Shown: in pieces, positions 59,196 through 64,000 of the stretch
Position numbering within the stretch: the first letter of the stretch is position 1
Layout of the letters: each line of letters begins with the position of its first letter
DNA from: Kutzneria sp. CA-103260
GTDB lineage: Bacteria > Actinomycetota > Actinomycetes > Mycobacteriales > Pseudonocardiaceae
Length of the DNA stretch: 64,000 nucleotides
Assembly (NCBI RefSeq): GCF_018263855.1
Contig: NZ_CP073318.1
Location: 3,906,001 to 3,970,000 of the forward strand
Reading direction: 5' to 3'
Translations under genes and position numbers: made by a program
Notes under the pieces: model-generated
Seen by the model: only the letters and a program-made list of their open reading frames with translations
Databases searched by the model: none
Told to the model about the DNA's origin: nothing

Positions 59196-59206
59196 GCTGG
59201 AGCCTT

Positions 59207-59229
59207 ACACGCTGTAGGTTACGGCGTGT
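59207..59229. promoter_or_regulatory. TetR-type operator palindrome 1
   Basis: ACACGC-T-GTA-GGT-TAC-G-GCGTGT: 18 of 23 positions are symmetric. It lies between the divergent SGNH hydrolase and TetR genes, closer to the hydrolase. Confidence 0.6.
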
Positions 59230-59239
59230 CAGTGCCGGA

Positions 59240-59252
59240 CCGTAGGCTACGG
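59240..59252. promoter_or_regulatory. TetR-type operator palindrome 2
   Basis: CCGTAG-G-CTACGG, a perfect 6-bp inverted repeat around one base, 20 bp upstream of the TetR start. It shares the GTAGG/CTAC core of palindrome 1. Confidence 0.5.
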
Positions 59253-59271
59253 GATGTAACCTCGTCAACCG

Positions 59272-59898
59272 ATGACTCCGAAAACCACCACCGCGAGCCG
59301 GGTCGCCGGGTACAAGCACGGCCGCGTCCCCCGCGCGGTCCGTGAACAGCAGCTGCTCGACCTGGCCGAACAGCTGTTCATGGACAACGGCTACGCCGGG
59401 TTCTCCATCGAGGACCTCTGCCAGGCCGCCCAGGTCAGCCGCCCTGTCGTGTACGACCACTTCGGTGGCAAGGACGGCATCTACCTCGCCTGCCTGCGCC
59501 GCATCCGCGACGAGTTCGAGGCCGCCCTGATCGACGCCGCCGGCACCGCCCCCACCGCCACCGCCGCCATCGAGCAGGCCGCCGACGCGTTCTTCGCCAT
59601 CGTCGAACGCGACCCCCGGCGCTGGTCCCTCGTCTACGGCGGCACCACCGTGCTCACCGGCCCCATCGCCGAAGACCTCTATGCCCTCCGCGCCCGCACC
59701 ATCGACCGCATCGCCGCCATCGCTGCCCGCTTCGCCCCCACCGCCTCCCCCGAGGCCATCGCCGCCTACGCCCACTTCATCTCCGGCGCCGGCGAACAAC
59801 TCGGCCGCTGGTGGCTGCACAACCCCGACATCCCCCGCCCCCGCGTCGTCGCCAACTACGTCTCCTTCGCCACCGCCGCCCTCACCCAGCTCAAGTGA
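59272..59898 (+). CDS. TetR-family transcriptional regulator
   Basis: 208 aa from ATG 59272. HTH at residues 20-66 (GFSIEDLCQAAQVSRPVVYD, HFGGKDGIYLA), then a helical ligand domain. Divergent from the SGNH hydrolase; the two palindromes in the gap are likely its binding sites. The later half of the gene is unusually rich in CCC/GCC codons. Confidence 0.92.
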   Translation: MTPKTTTASRVAGYKHGRVPRAVREQQLLDLAEQLFMDNGYAGFSIEDLCQAAQVSRPVVYDHFGGKDGIYLACLRRIRDEFEAALIDAAGTAPTATAAIEQAADAFFAIVERDPRRWSLVYGGTTVLTGPIAEDLYALRARTIDRIAAIAARFAPTASPEAIAAYAHFISGAGEQLGRWWLHNPDIPRPRVVANYVSFATAALTQLK

Positions 59899-59916
59899 TC
59901 GCCGGAGTGCGGCCGG

Positions 59917-62900
59917 TTGGCCTATGCTCGCGTGGTGGTGGAGGGGCCCGCCGAACGAGATCCTGAGGACGCCGCTCGCGTCGACAACTCGGTCCAGGGG
60001 TCGGCCGCGAACGTGGTGCAGGTCGGCTCCGCCGGCCAGATATCGATCTACCAGACTCCTCCTGAAGCGTCCCCGGTCGCGCCCGGCCGGCCGCTGTCCG
60101 AGTGCTCCCCGTACGACCTGGAAGTCCATCGCGCGGCCAACGTCGGCGAGGCCGAGACCCCTGCCGCGCTACCCGCCTACATCCAGCGCGCCCACGATCA
60201 GCGCCTGGACAGCGTCGTCGCCGCCGCGGCCGCCGGCCACAGCGCGATGGCGGTGCTGGTCGGCGGTTCGTCGACGGGGAAAACCCGCGCCTGTTGGGAG
60301 GCGATCCAAGCCCTGGCCGTCGACTGGCGGCTGTGGCATCCGATCAACCCGGGCCGGCCCGAGGCCGTGCTGGCCGACCTGGCGGGTATTTCCCCCGCAA
60401 CGGTGGTGTGGCTCAACGAGACCCATCACTACCTGCGCACCCCGGGCAGTGATCTCGGGGAACGGGTCGCGGCCGGGGTGCGGGAGCTGCTGCGGGATCC
60501 GGCTCGCCGGCCGGTGCTGGTGCTGGGCACGCTGTGGCCCGAGTACTGGAACCTGCTGGCCCAGGTGCCGCCCGGCGGCGCGGAGGATCCGCATGCCCAG
60601 GCCCGCGCCCTGCTGACCGGCATGAGCATCACCGTGCCGGACATGTTCACCGAAGCCGAGATGCGAACCGCCCGGCTGACCAAGGACGAGCGGCTGATCC
60701 TCGCCGTCAACCACGCCCAGGACGGCGAGGTGACCCAGTACCTGGCCGGCGCGCCGGCCCTGGTGGAGCGGTATCAGCACGCCCCGCCCGCGGCGCGCGC
60801 CCTGCTCTCGGCGGCGATAGACGCCCGACGGCTGGGCCACGGCTTGTTCCTGTCGGTCGACCTGCTGGCCGCCGCGGCCCCGTCGTATCTGACCCAGTCC
60901 CAGTGGGACCAACTGCCCGACGACTGGCTGACGGCCGGTCTCCAGTACGTGGAAACCCCGTGCCCAGGCGGAACAAGGCCGTTGGTTCGGGTTCGACCCA
61001 AGCCCGGACAGGACGTGCCCGCGCAGGGACGGCTGCGGCTGGCCGACTACCTGGAACAGACCGGCCGCCGGACCAGGGCGACGATCCCGCCGCCGGCCGC
61101 GGTGTGGGAGACGCTGCTGGCCGAAGCGTCCGCCGAGGACTCCATGGCCATCGGCGCGGCCGCCGAGCAACGCGGCCTGTACTCGTTGGCGTTTCGCTTC
61201 TACGGTCGAGCCGGCGACGACGACGCCGCCCTCCGGCGGGGACTGCTACTCCACCGTTGCGGACGTCTCCCGGAGGCCGAGCCGTACTGCCGGCGGGCCG
61301 CAGAGGCGGGCATCGAGCCCGGCATCCCGCTCGCCGTCGAGGTCCTGCTCAACGACGGACGTTCGCCCGAGGCCAACATGTGGCTGCACCAAGTGATCGT
61401 GGATGGTCATGCGGCCGCGTCCAGGCTGGCGGCTCAGGCCTTCGAGCGAGCGGGCCTCACCGACGACGCCGCGGACTGGTACCAGCGGGCCGGCGAAGCC
61501 GGTGACGCCATGGCGACGCGGCGCTATGCCCAGCACCTGGTCGGCGCCGGCCGTTCCGACGATGCGGCAATTTGGCTGCGATCCCTTGCTGACGAAGGCA
61601 ATCGTGTCGCCGCGAACCTCGCCCGAGTGCTCGCCGAGTCCCAACTCCGGGTGGTCATCGAACCGGCTTCCACCGACGAGGACCCCGACCTAGATGCCGA
61701 CCCGTCCACATCCGAGGCTAATGCAGCTCTGAACGTGCACGTTCTCATAGCACTCAGGTTGGCCACGGAAGGGCGACCGGACGAGGCGTTCGACGCCTTC
61801 CAGAAATCGGTCGAACTGGCCAAGCCAGCGGCGGAAGTGCAGCACGACCGGGCAACGTCCGTCACCGAAATCACTGAGCGGGCAGTGTTCGAGACGCTGA
61901 AGGCGCTCCAAGAGCAGAACCGCAGGGTCCAGGGCATCGAATGGCTGCGCCGGATGATCGACGGCGGTGAGGACGGAGCGCTGATGCCCTACGCCGGTCT
62001 GCTGGCCGACGTCGGCCGCGCGGACGAAGCCATCGACTGGTACCAACGCGCGGCTGAAGTGCCCCGCACCACGTGGTACGTCACCAGGGCTTTCAGGCGG
62101 TTCACTACCCGGCTGAAGGAACCGGCCGTCGACTACACCCCGCACCGTCGAGCCGCCCAACTGATGCACCAGATCGGCCGCACCGACGCAGCACTCGACT
62201 GGCTGGCCGGGTGCGTCACCGATGCCGATCCGGACAGCCGGCTACCCCACGTCGAACTGCTTCTCGCCGCTGACCGGATCACCGAGGCGATCGCCGGCTA
62301 CCAGAGTGCGATCGCCGCCGGCAGCGACGCGGCCATGGACGGCTTGCTGGAGTTCGCCTTCCGCCACGATCGGCAGGCCGAGATCAAGGCGTGGATCGAG
62401 CAGCGGATCGACGCCGGAGACGCCGCCGTTCGCCGGACCTTCGCCGTAGTGCTGGCTGACGGCGATCAGCAGGGCAAGGCGATCGCCCTGCTCACCCCAC
62501 TCGCCGAGGCCGGCGACCAGATCTCCCGCGACCGGCTGATCGACCTGATGATCGGGGACCGCCGGCTCGACGAGGCGATCGCGCTGCTCACCCCACTCGC
62601 CCGGGCGGGTGCCCAGGTCGCCTTTGACCGCGTCGTCGACGTACTCATCGACGATCGCCGGCTCAACGAGGCACTTGAGTGGCTGCATGGTCCCTGCCGA
62701 GGCGAGGCCAAGGACCGGCGACTCGACATCGCCACACATTTCGAGAACGCCGGCCGTGTCGATGACGCCATCGCCCTTTACCGTCGCCTCGCTGAGGAGG
62801 GCGACACACACGCCCTGATCCGGGCCGCGCTGCTGGCCGAGCGCAACGGCCAGACTGACCAGATCCTCGCGTGGCTACGCGGCCGGGTCGACGCCGGCGA

Positions 62901-63126
62901 CACCACCGCACTGCGCCTGACCGCCGAACTGTCGGAACGCAGTGGCCGCCCGGAGGAGGCTATCCGTTGGTACCGCAGGGTTGTCGAGGCTGGCAACCCG
63001 AGCGGCCTGGAACGGCTCACCCACCTGCTCCGCCAGTCCGACCAAGCCGAGGAAGCCGACAGCCTTCGACGCTACGGCCTCGTTCCCGGCGGCACCACCG
63101 CCGAACCCTGGCCGGCCGCCGACTGA
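59917..63126 (+). CDS. Large P-loop NTPase with TPR/Sel1-like repeats (STAND-like)
   Basis: 1,069 aa from TTG 59917 (GGAG at 59904-59907); GTG 59932-59938 are alternatives. Residues about 23-45 carry the VDNSVQGSAANVVQVGSA type of leader, common in actinobacterial STAND NTPases. Walker A GGSSTGKT is at 116-123 and a Walker-B-like VVWLNET at about 162-168. From about residue 400 to the end are helical repeats (WYQRAGEAGDAMATRRYAQH; ALLTPLAEAGDQISRDRLID), about 20 in all. Resembles signalling or anti-phage STAND proteins, but no effector domain is recognisable. Confidence 0.78.
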   Translation: MAYARVVVEGPAERDPEDAARVDNSVQGSAANVVQVGSAGQISIYQTPPEASPVAPGRPLSECSPYDLEVHRAANVGEAETPAALPAYIQRAHDQRLDSVVAAAAAGHSAMAVLVGGSSTGKTRACWEAIQALAVDWRLWHPINPGRPEAVLADLAGISPATVVWLNETHHYLRTPGSDLGERVAAGVRELLRDPARRPVLVLGTLWPEYWNLLAQVPPGGAEDPHAQARALLTGMSITVPDMFTEAEMRTARLTKDERLILAVNHAQDGEVTQYLAGAPALVERYQHAPPAARALLSAAIDARRLGHGLFLSVDLLAAAAPSYLTQSQWDQLPDDWLTAGLQYVETPCPGGTRPLVRVRPKPGQDVPAQGRLRLADYLEQTGRRTRATIPPPAAVWETLLAEASAEDSMAIGAAAEQRGLYSLAFRFYGRAGDDDAALRRGLLLHRCGRLPEAEPYCRRAAEAGIEPGIPLAVEVLLNDGRSPEANMWLHQVIVDGHAAASRLAAQAFERAGLTDDAADWYQRAGEAGDAMATRRYAQHLVGAGRSDDAAIWLRSLADEGNRVAANLARVLAESQLRVVIEPASTDEDPDLDADPSTSEANAALNVHVLIALRLATEGRPDEAFDAFQKSVELAKPAAEVQHDRATSVTEITERAVFETLKALQEQNRRVQGIEWLRRMIDGGEDGALMPYAGLLADVGRADEAIDWYQRAAEVPRTTWYVTRAFRRFTTRLKEPAVDYTPHRRAAQLMHQIGRTDAALDWLAGCVTDADPDSRLPHVELLLAADRITEAIAGYQSAIAAGSDAAMDGLLEFAFRHDRQAEIKAWIEQRIDAGDAAVRRTFAVVLADGDQQGKAIALLTPLAEAGDQISRDRLIDLMIGDRRLDEAIALLTPLARAGAQVAFDRVVDVLIDDRRLNEALEWLHGPCRGEAKDRRLDIATHFENAGRVDDAIALYRRLAEEGDTHALIRAALLAERNGQTDQILAWLRGRVDAGDTTALRLTAELSERSGRPEEAIRWYRRVVEAGNPSGLERLTHLLRQSDQAEEADSLRRYGLVPGGTTAEPWPAAD

Positions 63127-63590
63127 ACCGGCACCACCTCGGCCTGCAACAGGCAAGGCGACACGGCGAACCCGTGCCGTTCGTACGCAGTCACCGCACG
63201 CTCCGAGGAGTGCACGGTGACCCGCTCCAGCCCGAGTTCCTTGGCCAGGCCCAGAACCGCGTCGATCAGCTGGCCACCGAGGCCTTGGTCGCGGGCTTCT
63301 GGCACCACGTAGACACACTGCACGTCACCGGAGGCCCGCGTGAACGCCCGCGGCGACGGCACGCGCGGGGCGATGGCGAGGAACGCCATGCCGATCACTT
63401 GCTCCTCGCGCACCAGGACCATGCACCGGTGCGTGGCCGTGTTCTCCCGTGCCCACACGGCGAACTCCCGTATGAACGCCTCACGGCCGGCATCGGGCAG
63501 GCCGTAGCGCTCAGCTACCCAGTGCCAGCGCAACCCGGCGACAGCCTCGAACTCGGCGGGACGGGCCGGCCGGACTTCGATCTTCGTCAT
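63072..63590 (-). CDS. GNAT-family N-acetyltransferase
   Basis: 172 aa. VQCVYVVPEARDQGLGGQLI is the acetyl-CoA binding motif, preceded by QVIGMAFLAIAPR and followed by VTVHSSERAVTAYERHGFAV. Its last 55 bp overlap the convergent NTPase gene. Substrate unknown. Confidence 0.9.
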   Translation of the reverse strand: MTKIEVRPARPAEFEAVAGLRWHWVAERYGLPDAGREAFIREFAVWARENTATHRCMVLVREEQVIGMAFLAIAPRVPSPRAFTRASGDVQCVYVVPEARDQGLGGQLIDAVLGLAKELGLERVTVHSSERAVTAYERHGFAVSPCLLQAEVVPVQSAAGQGSAVVPPGTRP

Positions 63591-63665
63591 GCCCCCATCC
63601 TGCCCCGGCCACTAGGGACACCGAAGTCCCTACTATTCATCGGATAGTTTCCGGGAGATGCTGTT

Positions 63666-63685
63666 ACCGGGCCGAGCGGCCCGGT
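63666..63685 (+). other. Compact G+C hairpin in the leader of the last gene
   Basis: ACCGGGCCG-AG-CGGCCCGGT, extended with one bulge to 63663-63689. It lies 28 bp upstream of the NAD(P)-binding protein start. It may be a 5' leader structure, or an attenuator if transcription starts upstream. Confidence 0.45.
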
Positions 63686-63712
63686 GAACAGCGTCTGAAG
63701 GGAATGCAAGTC

Positions 63713-64000
63713 ATGGCTACGGTTGTCGTATTCGGCGCGACTGGGTACTCGGGAGAGGCCATCGCCGCCGAGCTCGCCCGACGGGGGCACCAGGTGACGG
63801 GCGTGAGCCGCACAGCCGAACCCGACGTGACCAAGGACGGCGTGCGGCTGGTGCGCGGTTCGGTGGAGGACGCGGCGGAGGTGGCCGACCTGGCCAAGGG
63901 CGCGGACGTGGTGGTCGTCGCGGTGCACGCCAGCGCGGGTGCCAAGGAGATGCGGGAGTACCTGCCCGGCCTGCTGGAGGCGACCAGCGGCGCCCGGATC
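63713..64000 (+). CDS. NAD(P)H-binding atypical SDR (3' end cut off by the window)
   Basis: ATG 63713 with AAGGGA ten bases upstream. The 96 visible codons give VVVFGATGYSGEAIAAELAR, the Rossmann loop of NmrA/NAD(P)H-binding atypical SDRs, and then GVRLVRGSVEDAAEVADLAK. The rest of the gene is outside the window, so the catalytic part cannot be assessed. Confidence 0.88.
   Translation, partial: MATVVVFGATGYSGEAIAAELARRGHQVTGVSRTAEPDVTKDGVRLVRGSVEDAAEVADLAKGADVVVVAVHASAGAKEMREYLPGLLEATSGARI

Noticed and set aside
1..64000. tRNA, rRNA, CRISPR arrays and insertion sequences
   Set aside because: I saw no cloverleaf-like gene, no rRNA-like stretch, no regularly spaced repeats and no transposase. 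Absence is by eye only; a covariance-model scan would settle the tRNA question.

Overview
The window comes from a high-G+C actinomycete. GTG and TTG starts, ATGA/GTGA stop-start overlaps, DUF3558 and DUF6069 proteins, an actinobacterial contractile injection locus, and scattered TCCAC-N-TGGA palindromes suggest Pseudonocardiales. The placement is inference; no rRNA or other marker is present.

Layout. (1) 1-5036: a LacI regulator (cut by the window edge) behind a 2-hydroxyacid dehydrogenase with a LacI-type operator upstream; a secreted PEBP-like protein; and a TetR - membrane protein - SDR operon. (2) 5248-9120: two phospholipase/phosphoesterase genes, a class II glutamine amidotransferase and a small membrane protein. 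(3) 9125-13038: a degraded stretch holding two internally deleted genes (a malic enzyme remnant and an alpha/beta-hydrolase remnant), then a divergent SDR/LysR pair and a lipoprotein. (4) 13233-22151: an unusual acyl-activation and reduction cluster: an acyl-CoA-ligase-like enzyme converging on an operon of GNAT, LuxE-like, LuxC fused to a PaaK-like adenylating domain, and a second PaaK-like enzyme, with a divergent aldo/keto reductase. (5) 22421-51383: a complete extracellular/cytoplasmic contractile injection system (eCIS) on the minus strand.

The eCIS operon reads from about 50.5 kb down to 23.1 kb. In order it encodes a degenerate receiver-only protein, a DUF4255 tail terminator, a beta-rich protein, sheath 1, tube 1, sheath 2, tube 2, DUF5908, a LysM tube-initiator protein, gpD-like hub, gpV-like spike, PAAR tip, gp25, gpJ, a propeller-gpI fusion, four paralogous proteins sharing an N-terminal WGxxxGL module, an Afp14-position protein, the AAA+ ATPase, a large DUF4157 protein with an HNH-like motif (best effector candidate) and a TPR protein. 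A LuxR-type regulator lies just upstream on the same strand, ended by a strong hairpin.

(6) 51558-58229: an esterase, an antibiotic-biosynthesis-monooxygenase-like protein, and a BlaI/M56 pair facing DMT-type, DedA and COG4705-type membrane protein genes and a secreted phosphodiesterase. Three matching BlaI-type operators link these into one predicted regulon. (7) 58275-64000: a secreted SGNH hydrolase divergent from a TetR gene with two palindromes between them, a large P-loop NTPase with TPR/Sel1-like repeats (STAND-like), a GNAT and a truncated NAD(P)-binding protein.

The most novel-looking items are the LuxC/LuxE/PaaK cluster, the four-paralogue family and candidate effector in the eCIS, and the predicted BlaI regulon that lacks a beta-lactam sensor.
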